A stretch of 64,000 bases of DNA from Planctomycetota bacterium (lineage in GTDB: Bacteria; Planctomycetota; J058): NCBI GenBank assembly GCA_023954375.1, contig JAMLIC010000049.1, positions 1 to 64,000 on the forward strand, read 5' to 3'. Of the stretch, positions 35,746 through 49,072 are shown piece by piece. A program made the position numbers and the translations under genes. How positions within the stretch are numbered: position 1 is the stretch's first letter; each line of letters begins with the position of its first letter. The notes beneath the pieces were generated by a model. The model was not told the origin of the DNA and ran no database searches. It worked only from the letters and a program-made list of their open reading frames with translations.

Positions 35746-37475
35746 TCTCCGGCCTGAACCCCGGCTTCCTGCTCATGGCCGGCGCCCTGCTCATCCCGCT
35801 CCTGCCGCGGCTCCTGCGGCAGGTGTGGCTGGTGGCCCTGCCGCTCCTCTCGGCGGTCCAGCTCCTGACCCTCGACCGCGCCGACCGCGGCGAGGTGACG
35901 CTGGCCGGCGCGACGCTCCACACCCTGTTCGTCGACGACCTGAGCTTCACCTTCGCGCTCGTGTTCCACCTGGCCCTGCTCCTGGGCACGATCTTCGCCC
36001 TGAAGGTCGAGGACGCGACGCAGCACGTCTCGGCGACCCTCTACGGCGGCGCCGCGATCGCGGCCTGCCTGGCCCGCGACCTGGTGACGCTCTTCATCTG
36101 CTGGGAGGTCGTGGCCGTCGCCTCGGCCTTCCTGATCTGGGCGCAGCGCACGCCGCGGGCGTTCCGCACCGGCATGCGCTACCTGGCCTGGCAGATCCTC
36201 TCCGGCCTCCTCCTCCTGGCCGGGATCCTGGCGCTCGTCATGGAGCGCGGCGGGCCGGCCGCGGTCGAGGGCCCGCTCGTGTTCGAGGCGATCGCGCTCG
36301 ACGGGGCGGCCGGCTGGCTGATCCTCCTGGCGTTCGGCATCAAGGCCGCCTTCCCGGCCCTGCACACGTGGCTGAGCGACGCCTACCCCGAGGCCACGCC
36401 GACGGGCGCCGTGTTCCTGAGCGGCTTCACCTCGAAGCTGGCGGTCTACGCGCTCGCGCGCGCCTTCGCCGGCGAGGAGGTGCTCGTCTACGTCGGCGCC
36501 GCCATGGCGATCTTCCCGATCTTCTTCGCCGTGATCGAGAACGACCTGCGCCGCGTGCTCGCCTACAGCCTCATCAACCAGGTCGGCTTCATGGTCGTCG
36601 GCGTCGGCGTCGGCGGCCTGGGCGTCAGCGGCGCGGCGGCCCACGCCTTCGCCCACGTCCTCTACAAGGGCCTCCTGTTCATGAGCACCGGCGCGGTCCT
36701 CCACCGCACGGGGACGGCCGACGCCAACCAGCTGGGCGGCCTCTACCGGACCATGCCGTTCACGGCCGTGTGCTGCATGATCGGCGCGGCCTCGATCTCG
36801 GCCTTCCCGCTGTTCAGCGGGTTCGCGGCCAAGTCGCTGATCATGGTCGCGGTCGCCGAGGACCACCGGCCCGGGGTCTGGTTCCTGCTCCTGTTCGCCG
36901 CGGCGGGCGTGTTCCACCACGCCGGCATCAAGGTGCCGTTCTTCGCCTTCTTCGGGCACGACTCGGGCAAGCGCCCGCCCGAGGCGCCGTGGAACATGTG
37001 CCTGGCCATGGGCCTGGCGGCCGCGCTGTGCGTCGGGCTCGGCTGCTACCCGCCCGCGCTCTACGCGATCCTCCCCGGGCCGATCACCCCCGACTACCCG
37101 GTCTACACGGCCGCGCACGTGATCACGCAGCTCCAGCTGCTGCTCTTCTCCGCGCTGGCCTTCTGCGTCCTCATGCTCAGCGGCCGCTACCCGCCGGAGC
37201 TCACGTCGACGAACCTGGACGTCGACTGGCTGTGGCGGCGGCCGGGGCGCTTCGTGTGGCGCGAGCTGACCGGCCCGATCGCGGCGAACTTCGCCCGGCT
37301 CCAGGCCTTCCTGCTCGACGGGGCGCCCGGCGCCCTGGCCCGGGCCGTCATGCGCCCGCTGCGGGTCGACGGGCTGGCCGCCCGCTTCTGGGCCATGCGC
37401 ACGTCGGTGCTCGTGACGGTGGTCCTGCTCCTGGCCTACCTGCTCGTCGGGGCCGTCCACGCACGGTCGCTGTAG
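35742..37475 (+). CDS. Third ND-family antiporter subunit (MrpD-like)
   Basis: 577 residues, ND family. Glu in TLFICWEVVAVASAFLIWAQ, Lys in AFGIKAAFPALHTWLSDAYP, EATPTGAVFLSGFTSKLAVY, and HAFAHVLYKGLLFMSTGAVL. A C-terminal extension of about 90 residues includes an amphipathic segment (WLWRRPGRFVWRELTGPIAA) and a final helix (TSVLVTVVLLLAYLLVGAVH). It is the last gene of the operon, GTG start overlapping the small two-helix gene. A 58-bp gap follows before the epimerase gene. Three ND-type subunits in one Mrp operon are more than the usual two. Confidence 0.9.
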   Translation: MISGLNPGFLLMAGALLIPLLPRLLRQVWLVALPLLSAVQLLTLDRADRGEVTLAGATLHTLFVDDLSFTFALVFHLALLLGTIFALKVEDATQHVSATLYGGAAIAACLARDLVTLFICWEVVAVASAFLIWAQRTPRAFRTGMRYLAWQILSGLLLLAGILALVMERGGPAAVEGPLVFEAIALDGAAGWLILLAFGIKAAFPALHTWLSDAYPEATPTGAVFLSGFTSKLAVYALARAFAGEEVLVYVGAAMAIFPIFFAVIENDLRRVLAYSLINQVGFMVVGVGVGGLGVSGAAAHAFAHVLYKGLLFMSTGAVLHRTGTADANQLGGLYRTMPFTAVCCMIGAASISAFPLFSGFAAKSLIMVAVAEDHRPGVWFLLLFAAAGVFHHAGIKVPFFAFFGHDSGKRPPEAPWNMCLAMGLAAALCVGLGCYPPALYAILPGPITPDYPVYTAAHVITQLQLLLFSALAFCVLMLSGRYPPELTSTNLDVDWLWRRPGRFVWRELTGPIAANFARLQAFLLDGAPGALARAVMRPLRVDGLAARFWAMRTSVLVTVVLLLAYLLVGAVHARSL

Positions 37476-37501
37476 CCGCCCCCGAGCGCCCGCTCCCAGG
37501 C

Positions 37502-37507
37502 GATACT
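37502..37507 (+). promoter_or_regulatory. -10-like box GATACT before the epimerase gene
   Basis: GATACT lies 26 bases before the ATG at 37534, with GAGGAGC in between as a probable ribosome-binding site. It suggests the epimerase is not simply the tail of the Mrp operon. Confidence 0.35.
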
Positions 37508-37533
37508 GGAGGCTCGGGGGAGAGGAGCGGACG

Positions 37534-38553
37534 ATGACGACCCCACCCCTCGAGCGCGCCGTCGTCAGCGGGGCGACGGGGTTCATCGGCCGGCGCCTGG
37601 TGAGCGCGCTGCGCGCGCGCGGGGCCCGCGTCGTCGCGCTCGCCCGCGACCCGGCGGGCGCGCGGGCCCGCCTCGGGAGCGGCGTCGACGCGCGGCTCTG
37701 GGACCCGGCGGCCACCGTGGCGCCCGTGGAGGCGCTCGCCGGCGCGCAGGTCGTCTTCCACCTGGCCGGGGAGCCGATCGCGGACGGGCGCTGGACCGCG
37801 GCCCGCAAGGAGCGCATCCGCGCCAGCCGCGTCGAGGGCACGCGCCGCCTGGTCGAGGGGCTCGGCCGGCTCGAGCCGGCGGCCCGGCCGGGCGTCCTCG
37901 TCTCGGCGTCGGCGGTCGGGATCTACGGCGACCGCGGCGACGAGGAGCTGACGGAGGCGTCGCCCCCCGGCGAAGGGTTCCTGGCCGACGTCTGCCGCGC
38001 GTGGGAGCGCGAGGCGCTCGCCGCGGCCGACCACGGCCTGCGCGTCGTGGTCCTGCGCATCGGGGTCGTCCTCGGCCCCGGCGGCGGGGCGCTGGCGCGC
38101 CTGGTGCCGCTGTTCCGGATGGGCCTCGGCGGGCGGGTGACCCTCGGCGGGAGCCAGTGGATGCCCTGGGTGCACCTCGACGACGTCGCTGGCCTCGCGC
38201 TGCACGCGGCCGGGCGGGACGACCTCTCGGGGCCGCTCAACGCGGTGGCGCCCCACCCCGTCCGCAACCGCGACTTCACCCGCGCCCTGGCCGCGGCGCT
38301 GCGCCGGCCGGCGCTGCTCCCCGTCCCGTCGCTCGTCCTGCGCGTCGCGGTCGGCGAGGTCGCGTCGGCGCTCACCGCCTCGCAGCGGGTGCTGCCGGCG
38401 CGGGCCGAGGCGGCGGGCTACCGCTTCCGCCACCCCGACCTCGAGGGCGCCCTCGCGGCCGTGCTCGGGCGCGGCGGCGCCCTGGCGCCCGACGAGGCGG
38501 CGCCGGCCGCGGCGGCGGCCGCCGCGAGCGACGCCCGTCGGCCCGGCGCGTGA
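37534..38553 (+). CDS. TIGR01777-family NAD(P)-dependent epimerase (YfcH/SulA-like)
   Basis: Extended short-chain dehydrogenase, 339 residues. Rossmann motif GATGFIGRRL (GxxGxxG) near the N-terminus. The family signature VVFHLAGEPIADGRWTAARK is followed by ERIRASRVEGTRRLVEGL, then SASAVGIYGDRG with YG in place of a canonical YxxxK. PWVHLDDVAGLALHA follows. The C-terminal region (RVLPARAEAAGYRFRHPDLE) matches DUF1731. Substrate unknown for this family. ATG start. Overlaps the next gene by 4 bp (GTGA). Confidence 0.92.
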   Translation: MTTPPLERAVVSGATGFIGRRLVSALRARGARVVALARDPAGARARLGSGVDARLWDPAATVAPVEALAGAQVVFHLAGEPIADGRWTAARKERIRASRVEGTRRLVEGLGRLEPAARPGVLVSASAVGIYGDRGDEELTEASPPGEGFLADVCRAWEREALAAADHGLRVVVLRIGVVLGPGGGALARLVPLFRMGLGGRVTLGGSQWMPWVHLDDVAGLALHAAGRDDLSGPLNAVAPHPVRNRDFTRALAAALRRPALLPVPSLVLRVAVGEVASALTASQRVLPARAEAAGYRFRHPDLEGALAAVLGRGGALAPDEAAPAAAAAAASDARRPGA

Positions 38554-39191
38554 GCGACGCCCGCCTGCGCGAGGCCGAGCGCCGCTGGCGCGAGAGCGGG
38601 GCGCTGGCCGACGAGGCCGCCTGGCTGCGCGAGCGCGCCCGCGCGGGCGCGCTCACGGACGAGGCGCTGCGCCTGGCCGCCTACGTGGGGCACGCCGCGG
38701 CCGCGGCCGCCCTCGCCTCGCCCCCGCTCGCCCCGGCGTACGTCCAGGCCTGGATCTACGGGCTCCAGCCGTGGGGCGTCGAGGCGTGCCAGCGGGCCGC
38801 GATCGCCGCGGCCCGGCGGGCGCTCGTCCGCGTGCCCCCGGGCACGCGCCGCGGCCGCTACGCCCGGAGCGCCCTCGCGCGGGTCGAGCGCCTCGTGACG
38901 GGCCTCCCGCCGCTCCCGCCGCTCCCCTGGGACCCGCACGTCCTCGACGACGACCCGTCGCCGCGCGAGCGCGCCGCGTTCGAGGCCGCCTGCGCCGTCG
39001 GGGAGACGGTGCACGAGGTCGCGCGCGTCGCCCAGGACGCGCGCGCGTTCGAGGCCTCCGCCCGCGCCGGGGGCGCCGTGATCCGCGCCGTCGAGGCGAC
39101 CGACGAGCCTACGGTGCGCGCCGCCGTGCGGGACGAGGTCGCCGCGTGGGCGCTCGGCGAGCGCGACCCGGTGCTCTCGCGGGTCCTGTGA
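38550..39191 (+). CDS. Helical hypothetical protein, paralogue of 52233-52880
   Basis: 213 residues, almost entirely helical, no signal peptide or membrane helix. The N-terminus RWRESGALADEAAWLRERAR followed by GALTDEALRLAAYVGHAAAA recurs as GALAPERLRLAAHLGDEAAG in the protein at 52233-52880. Both end in R.A..D....WAL. Similar HEAT-like proteins are common beside kinases in kinase-rich Gram-negative genomes, but the function is unknown. GTG start overlaps the epimerase TGA. Its stop (39189-39191) abuts the convergent hybrid kinase stop with no bases between. Confidence 0.65.
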   Translation: MSDARLREAERRWRESGALADEAAWLRERARAGALTDEALRLAAYVGHAAAAAALASPPLAPAYVQAWIYGLQPWGVEACQRAAIAAARRALVRVPPGTRRGRYARSALARVERLVTGLPPLPPLPWDPHVLDDDPSPRERAAFEAACAVGETVHEVARVAQDARAFEASARAGGAVIRAVEATDEPTVRAAVRDEVAAWALGERDPVLSRVL

Positions 39192-43613
<4,422 letters not shown>

Positions 43614-43714
43614 GCCTCTGCTCCCCCAAGCGCTGCCGGGAGAGACAGGCTAACGCCGCCCGCGGGGCGCGAACGCCTGGAAGTGGCCTCGTTTCCGGCC
43701 GGGAACGAGCGCGG

Positions 43715-45416
43715 TCAGCCCCCGAGCTGGGTCACGAGCTCCACATCGCCCGCCGTCAGACGGTCGCCCTCGGCCAGGACGCCGCCGGCCGCCGGTCGCC
43801 CTGCGAGCAGCGTCCCGTGCTGGCTCTCGTTGCGCCACGCCCAGCCGCCGACGAGCGGCGCGAGGGTCAGGTGGAGGCGGGAGACCTGCGGGCTGTCGAG
43901 GCGCACGTGGCAGCGGGCGTCGCGCCCGACGTGGAGGGCCCCCTCTCTTGGGTCGAGGACCCTGCTCACGGGCGGGCCGTCGCCGCGGCGCGCCGCGAGG
44001 GTCCAGCGCCCGGCGGCGCCCGGGCCGACCTGCGACGGCAGGTCCGCCCGGCGACCGACCCACCACGCGCCCCAGCCCGCCGCCGTCGTCACCTCGGGGG
44101 CGAGGCCGGTGCGGGCCAGCCAGGCGAGCGCGTCGGCGTCGCCCCCCGCGGCGCGCTCGATGTGCCACGCGACGAGGCGCAGGTCGCCCCGCGCCGCGAG
44201 GTCGACGAGGTCGGCGGGCGGGGGCGACGCCGGGGCGGCCGGCGCCAGCGCGCGCGCCCGCGGGTCGCGGAAGACGAGGGTCACCTCGCCCACCCGCACG
44301 CGCTGGCCGTCGCGCAGGAGGGTCGGGGCCTGCACGCGGACGTCGTCGACGAACGTCCCGGCGGCGCTGCGCAGGTCGATCAGCTCGTCGCCGGCGGGCG
44401 CCCGGCGCAGCTGCGCGTGCCGCTCGCTCACCGAGGGGTGATCGAGCACCAGGGCGCACCCGGGCGCCCGCCCGACGACCACCCGATCGGCCCCGCGGAG
44501 CGACGCCCGCCGGCCGTCGGGCGCGTGGAGCCCGGGCACCTCGACCGCGCGCCCCGCGAGCACGAGGTCGAGGTCGCCCGCCACCTCGGCCGCGCGGGCG
44601 TAGCGACGGCGCCGGTCGGGCTCGAGGAGCTGGCCGACCACGTCCTCGAGCCCGGGCGGCGGCGGCCCGCCCAGCGCCTCGGCGAGCGGCGCGTGGTCCC
44701 CCTCGGCGACCGCGTCCATCAGCTCCGCGAGGTCGGGCGTGTCGAACGGCGGCGCGCCCGTGACGAGGTGGTAGAGCACGGCCCCGAGCGACCACAGGTC
44801 GCTGCGCGGGTCGTCGGGGTCGTCGTCGCCCTCGTCGAGCCGCTCCGGCGCCATGTAGAGGGTCGTGCCGACGAGCTGCCCGGGCGCCGTGATCCCCGAG
44901 AGGAAGCTGTCGCGCGAGACGCCGAAGTCGATGAGCCTGGCCGCGCCGTCCGGACCGAGCACGACGTTGGCGGGCTTGACGTCGCGGTGGACGAGCCCCT
45001 GCGCGTGGATCACGGCCAGCCCGCGGGCGACGTCGCGCGCCGCGCGCGCCGCCTCGAGCGGGTCGAGGCGGCCGCGGGCGCGCACGAGCGCCTCGAGGGT
45101 CTCACCCGGCGCGCGCTCGAGGACGAGCGCCGGCGGCGCGGCGTCGAGCGCCACCGCCAGGAGGCGCACGACGTTCGGGTGCGGCGGCAGGCGCGAAAGC
45201 GCGTTGGGCCTCGCGCGCGAAGCGGGCGCGGGCGACCTCGCTCGACAGGAGCTCGGGCGCCATGAGCTTGACGACGACCTCCGCCCCGTCCTCCTCGCGC
45301 GTGGCCAGGTAGGCGGCTCCCATGGCGCCGGCGCCGAGGAGGGCCGTCAGCCGGCAGCCGGCGACGAGCGTCCCCAGGCGCGGGTCGGGCCGGCGCTCGC
45401 GGGCGGGCGGGGTCAC
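43715..45416 (-). CDS. Ser/Thr protein kinase with two FHA domains, one frameshift
   Basis: Second copy of the kinase-FHA-linker-FHA design seen at 21931-24021. N-lobe LLGAGAMGAAYLATREEDGA and VVVKLMAPELL, then a +1 frameshift near 45200-45206; the other frame continues ALSRLPPHPNVVRLLAVALD. The 1702-bp length is one base over a codon multiple, as predicted. Then HRDVKPANVVL, DFGVSRD, YMAPERL. FHA1 is RVVVGRAPGCALVLDHPSVS and onward. The linker is GWGAWWVGRRADLPSQVG. FHA2 is LHVGRDARCHVRLDSPQVSR and onward. GTG start 2 bp after the zinc-ribbon gene stop, so they share a transcript. A sequencing error is the simplest explanation of the frameshift. Confidence 0.85.
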
Positions 45417-45418
45417 GC

Positions 45419-46873
45419 TCAGAGCTTCACGATCGCGGTGATCTTCGTGGGCGGGGCGCCGAGCCCCTCGTGCTTGCCCTTGAAGTGCTGCAGGTGCTGG
45501 TTCACCTCGACGGCGGGGTAGACCTCCTCGGCCCAGGGGTCGACGATCACCGCCTCGGGGCCCCACGCGCGGGGGTCGGCGCACGACGAGCGCGGGGCGC
45601 GCCCGACGACGCAGAAGGAGTGGTCGGCGCGCTGCAGCTGGAACTGCTCGACCGGGTGCACCCCGCGCGCGGCGCAGGCGATCGCCGCGTAGGCGGCCTT
45701 CTCGCCGCAGTTGCCCGCCGCGTGCTCGCGGGCGATCCGGGCGATCTGCCGGATGAGCGTGTAGTTCGGGCCGGGCGCGGTGAGCGATAGCGGCGGCTGG
45801 TCGACCTCGGGCGCCTCGGCCTCGTTCGTCTTCGCCTGGTTCGAGCGCCACACCATGAGCGGGTAGTCCAGCGCGGCGCCGGTGACCAGGTTGACGAGCG
45901 TCTCGATGCTCAGCTTGTTGACCGAGCGCAGCTCCGCGTTGACGAGCGCCATCACCTCGCGCCCGGCGGCGAGGTTCTTCGCCAGCGGCGTGGGGGCGAC
46001 CGGCCCGAGGTCGAGCCCGGCGCCCCACTCGTCGACGTCGCGGAGCGGCACGGTGAGCGGGTGGACCCGCCGGGCGCCTTCGGCCGAGACCTCGACCTCG
46101 TACTCGCCGGCGGGCACCGCGCCGAAGTCGAACACGCCGTCGATCGCCGTGAACCGCGGAGTGAGCGCGAGCCCCGGCGGCGCGTGCAGCACCTTCACGT
46201 CGACGTGGCGCACGCCCTGCACGAGCCGGTGCGGGTTCGCCTTCACGCCGGGCAGCCCGCTGTCGAGGAGCAGGTGCTCGTACCCGACCCAGCCCCAGAG
46301 CCGGCCCGGGCCAGCGGTCGCGGCCGCCCAGGCGCGCACGGGGAGCTCCTGCGGCTTCTTCTTCAGGGCGGCGACGCTCACGCTCGGCGCGTGCCCGCAC
46401 GCGCCCGGCTCGCTCACGTCGATGACGTGCAGGCCCTCCCAGCGGGGCGCCTCGCCCTCGCCGTGGACGAACACGAGCTCGACGTCGACCGGCCCCGGGC
46501 CCGTGACCGTCGCCGGCCCGGGGACGTCCACCTCGCGCGGCTCCTGGCCGGCGTAGTGGACCGAGACCCTCAGGCCCAGGTCGGCGCCCGGCTTCGCCGT
46601 GAGCCTGGCCACGAGGACGTGCTCGGGGCCGGGGCGCCTCCCCTCCCGCGCGCGGCCGGCGGCGCCCTCGCGCGGGAGCGCCGTCGCCTCCTCGGCCGGC
46701 CGCCCGTCGCCCGTGAGGAGCTCGAGCTTGTCGCGCACCCCGCGGGTCACCTGGAAGCGGCGCGTCTGGCCCTCGTTCACCGTCCAGGCGAGCTTGCGCT
46801 CCCCGCACCCTGGGCAGGTGGAGACCGTGTCGGGGAGGTCGTCCGCCTGGCACTTGGCGCACGTCCACGGCAT
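45419..46873 (-). CDS. Zinc-ribbon 'WTV' protein with a Cys-His-Asp (papain/transglutaminase-like) domain
   Basis: 484 residues. N-terminal zinc ribbon (CAKC ... CPGC, residues 5-24), then LAWTVNEGQTRRFQVTRG. Residues about 90-190 (RVSVHYAGQEPREVDVPG ... VFVHGEGEAPRWEGLHVIDV ... LKKKPQELPV) align with the protein at 25960-27627. A middle beta domain contains FTAIDGVFDFGAVPAGEYEV, a carboxypeptidase-regulatory-like pattern. C-terminal about 120 residues: Cys389 in GNCGEKAAYAAI, His418 in ADHSFCVVGR, Asp445 in VIVDPW. This spacing suits a papain-like peptidase, transglutaminase or deamidase. No signal peptide. ATG start. First gene of a pair with the double-FHA kinase. Effector or toxin activity is inference. 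Confidence 0.75.
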   Translation of the reverse strand: MPWTCAKCQADDLPDTVSTCPGCGERKLAWTVNEGQTRRFQVTRGVRDKLELLTGDGRPAEEATALPREGAAGRAREGRRPGPEHVLVARLTAKPGADLGLRVSVHYAGQEPREVDVPGPATVTGPGPVDVELVFVHGEGEAPRWEGLHVIDVSEPGACGHAPSVSVAALKKKPQELPVRAWAAATAGPGRLWGWVGYEHLLLDSGLPGVKANPHRLVQGVRHVDVKVLHAPPGLALTPRFTAIDGVFDFGAVPAGEYEVEVSAEGARRVHPLTVPLRDVDEWGAGLDLGPVAPTPLAKNLAAGREVMALVNAELRSVNKLSIETLVNLVTGAALDYPLMVWRSNQAKTNEAEAPEVDQPPLSLTAPGPNYTLIRQIARIAREHAAGNCGEKAAYAAIACAARGVHPVEQFQLQRADHSFCVVGRAPRSSCADPRAWGPEAVIVDPWAEEVYPAVEVNQHLQHFKGKHEGLGAPPTKITAIVKL

Positions 46874-47053
46874 GAGCACCTCGGGCGGCGAGCATACCGC
46901 GCGCGGCTCGGAGCGCAGGAAGCAATCGGCTCTCGCGGCCGAGTCCTGGTGACCAGCCTTCGATCGGAGCAGCCCCCGAGGCGAGGCCGCGGTGGCTGAG
47001 GCGAGGCGGCGCCCCGGCGCGCGGCCGCGGGTAGGGCGTCGGCATACTTCTAG

Positions 47054-47082
47054 CCCCCCCCCCCCCCCCCCCCCCCCCCCCC
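47054..47082 (+). repeat. Run of 29 cytosines
   Basis: Uninterrupted C tract in the 249-bp gap 46874-47122 between the 3' end of the transglutaminase gene and the start of the zinc-ribbon gene. Preceded by CATACTTCTAG and followed by GCCCCGCCCAG. The gap holds no gene I can support. Such long homopolymers can vary in length in cells and are also prone to length error in assemblies. Confidence 0.9.
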
Positions 47083-47122
47083 GCCCCGCCCAGCATCCGC
47101 GGCCGCAGCCGTCGAGCACACC

Positions 47123-49072
47123 TCAGGCCGACGCGCCGGGGGCGTAGCGCCGGGCGGCGTAGCCGCGCACGAAGGCCGCCGCCCCGGCCCGGTCCGGCAC
47201 GGGCTCTGGCGCCTTCTCGAGCCGGGCCGCCCACTCGAGCAGCGTCTCGGCCGGGTCCCGGCGGAGACCGTGGCGGGCGAGGGCGCGCTCGAGCCGGCGC
47301 AGGCGGGCGCGGTCGCGCTCGAGGTCGGGCGCGAGGCGCCGCACGGGCCCGCGCGCGCGGACGCGGCGGCGCCAGGCGCGGAGGGCGAGGGCGGCCGCGA
47401 GCCCCAGGAGCAGGGCCACGCGCCACCAGGCGCCGACCAGCCAGGCGACGCCCTGCGCCACGCCGCCCACGACCAGGGCCAGGAGCGCCTGCACGTCGAG
47501 GTTCAGGGCGGCGGCCTTGACCTGCTCCCAGAGCCCGGCGAGCGCGTCGAGGAGCGACTCGGCGCCGCCCGGCGGCTGCGCGGCGGGCACGGCGGAGGGC
47601 GGCGTGAGCTCGACGGTCTGCCAGCCGAGGTCGGGGTCGAGGACCTCGAGCCAGGCGTGCGCGTGCTTGTTGCGGGCGATCCACTGGTCGCCCCAGGCGT
47701 TCTTCTCCTCGCACACGAAGCCGGTCGTGTAGCGGGCCGCCACGCCCAGGCGGCGGAGGAGGAGCGCCCCGCTGGCGGCGAACAGCTCGCAGTGGCCGCG
47801 GTCCTTCTCGCGCAGGAACTGCTCGACCGGGTCGCGGCCGGGGTCGAAGGTGATGCCGACGTGGTACGTGTAGCGCGCGGCGAAGTGGCCCTGGAGCGTC
47901 CGGACCGCCGCGCGCGCCGCGTCGGGCGTCGCGCACGGGCCCGCGAGCCCGAGCCCGGCCAGGACCTCGTCGAGCGCCGCGAGCAGGGCGGGGTCGTCGG
48001 GCAGCGCGCGCCAGCCCGGGGCCTCGGCGTCATGGAACCACGCGGCGGGGGCGCCCTCGGCGTGCGCCGCGTAGCCCTCGGCGCCGCCGCCGTCGTGGCG
48101 CACGAAGGTCTCGCCCGGCCACACCTCGAGGGAGGCCGGCCCCTGCGCCAGCGTCGCGGCCTCGAGCGGCAGGAAGACGTGCTGCCGGTAGCGCGGCCCC
48201 GGGTGGAGCCGCCACGTGGGCGACCCGACGACGTCGCGCCTGCCGGCGAGCGGATAGCGGCCGTCCTCGGCCTCGCGGCGCACCGGCTCCGGGTGCTCCG
48301 CGTCGGCCGCGCTCCAGCTGCCGCCCGCGTAGGTGATGAACACGCGCGCCCGCAGGTAGCCCGGCGCGCGCGGGCCGAAGGCGCGCAGGGCGACGGTGTC
48401 GCCCTGCCGCCCCTGGAGGTCGGCGACGCTCCCCAGGTCGGCCTTGCCGGAGAAGCCGCCGGGCGAGGGCGGCCGCGCGCGCATGAAGCGGTAGAAGGCG
48501 CGGTTGAGGTCCTCGTAGGCGCCGTCGAGCCAGCGGACGCCCCCGACCGTCGAGACGCTGACGAGCAGCGCGAGCGCCAGGGTCGCGGGGCGCAGGCGCG
48601 GCCCCGCCGGCGCGGCGAGCAGCGGGCGCTCGAGGCGCGAGGCGACGAGGGCCAGGGCCGCCCAGGCGATCACCATGGGGCGGTAGGTGGCGTGCGCGAT
48701 GTCGGTCCCCGCGGCGGCGAGCGACAGGCCGCTGGCGAGGAGGACGCGGGCCACGCGCCCCGGCCCGCGCGGCCCCGCCAGGAGGAGGGCGCCGACGGCC
48801 GTGAGGTACAGGGCCTGGTAGTAGCCGAGGCTCAGGTCGATCCCCCGCACCTCGACGGGCCAGAAGCGGGCCAGGAGGGCGAAGGGGAGGGCCAGATAGA
48901 GGAGGGGCATGACCCGCTCGAGCGCGCGGCGCTCGAGCGGCCAGGCCGCGCCGGCGACCACGGCCGCGCCGGCGAGCGCAACGAGGGACCAGCGCTCGGA
49001 GACGACGCCCAGCGCCCAGAGCCCGACGAGGAGCAGGGCGCCCAGGCAGGCGTCGCCGGCCCGCGCGCTCAC
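47123..49072 (-). CDS. Transglutaminase-domain membrane protein (TgpA-like)
   Basis: 649 residues. About six N-terminal membrane helices (about 8-175), a periplasmic beta region, then a transglutaminase-like core with Cys428 (GHCELFAASGALLLRRLGV), His472 (NKHAHAWLEV) and Asp479 (DPDLGW). One more helix (WWRVALLLGLAAALALRAWR) and a C-terminal DUF4129-like cytoplasmic stretch (LRRLERALARHGLRRDPAET) follow. This is the TgpA/DUF3488 layout. Peptide-crosslinking or peptidase activity in the periplasm is inferred from the triad. GTG start overlaps the DUF58 gene stop by 4 bp. It is the last gene of the MoxR operon. Confidence 0.9.
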   Translation of the reverse strand: MSARAGDACLGALLLVGLWALGVVSERWSLVALAGAAVVAGAAWPLERRALERVMPLLYLALPFALLARFWPVEVRGIDLSLGYYQALYLTAVGALLLAGPRGPGRVARVLLASGLSLAAAGTDIAHATYRPMVIAWAALALVASRLERPLLAAPAGPRLRPATLALALLVSVSTVGGVRWLDGAYEDLNRAFYRFMRARPPSPGGFSGKADLGSVADLQGRQGDTVALRAFGPRAPGYLRARVFITYAGGSWSAADAEHPEPVRREAEDGRYPLAGRRDVVGSPTWRLHPGPRYRQHVFLPLEAATLAQGPASLEVWPGETFVRHDGGGAEGYAAHAEGAPAAWFHDAEAPGWRALPDDPALLAALDEVLAGLGLAGPCATPDAARAAVRTLQGHFAARYTYHVGITFDPGRDPVEQFLREKDRGHCELFAASGALLLRRLGVAARYTTGFVCEEKNAWGDQWIARNKHAHAWLEVLDPDLGWQTVELTPPSAVPAAQPPGGAESLLDALAGLWEQVKAAALNLDVQALLALVVGGVAQGVAWLVGAWWRVALLLGLAAALALRAWRRRVRARGPVRRLAPDLERDRARLRRLERALARHGLRRDPAETLLEWAARLEKAPEPVPDRAGAAAFVRGYAARRYAPGASA

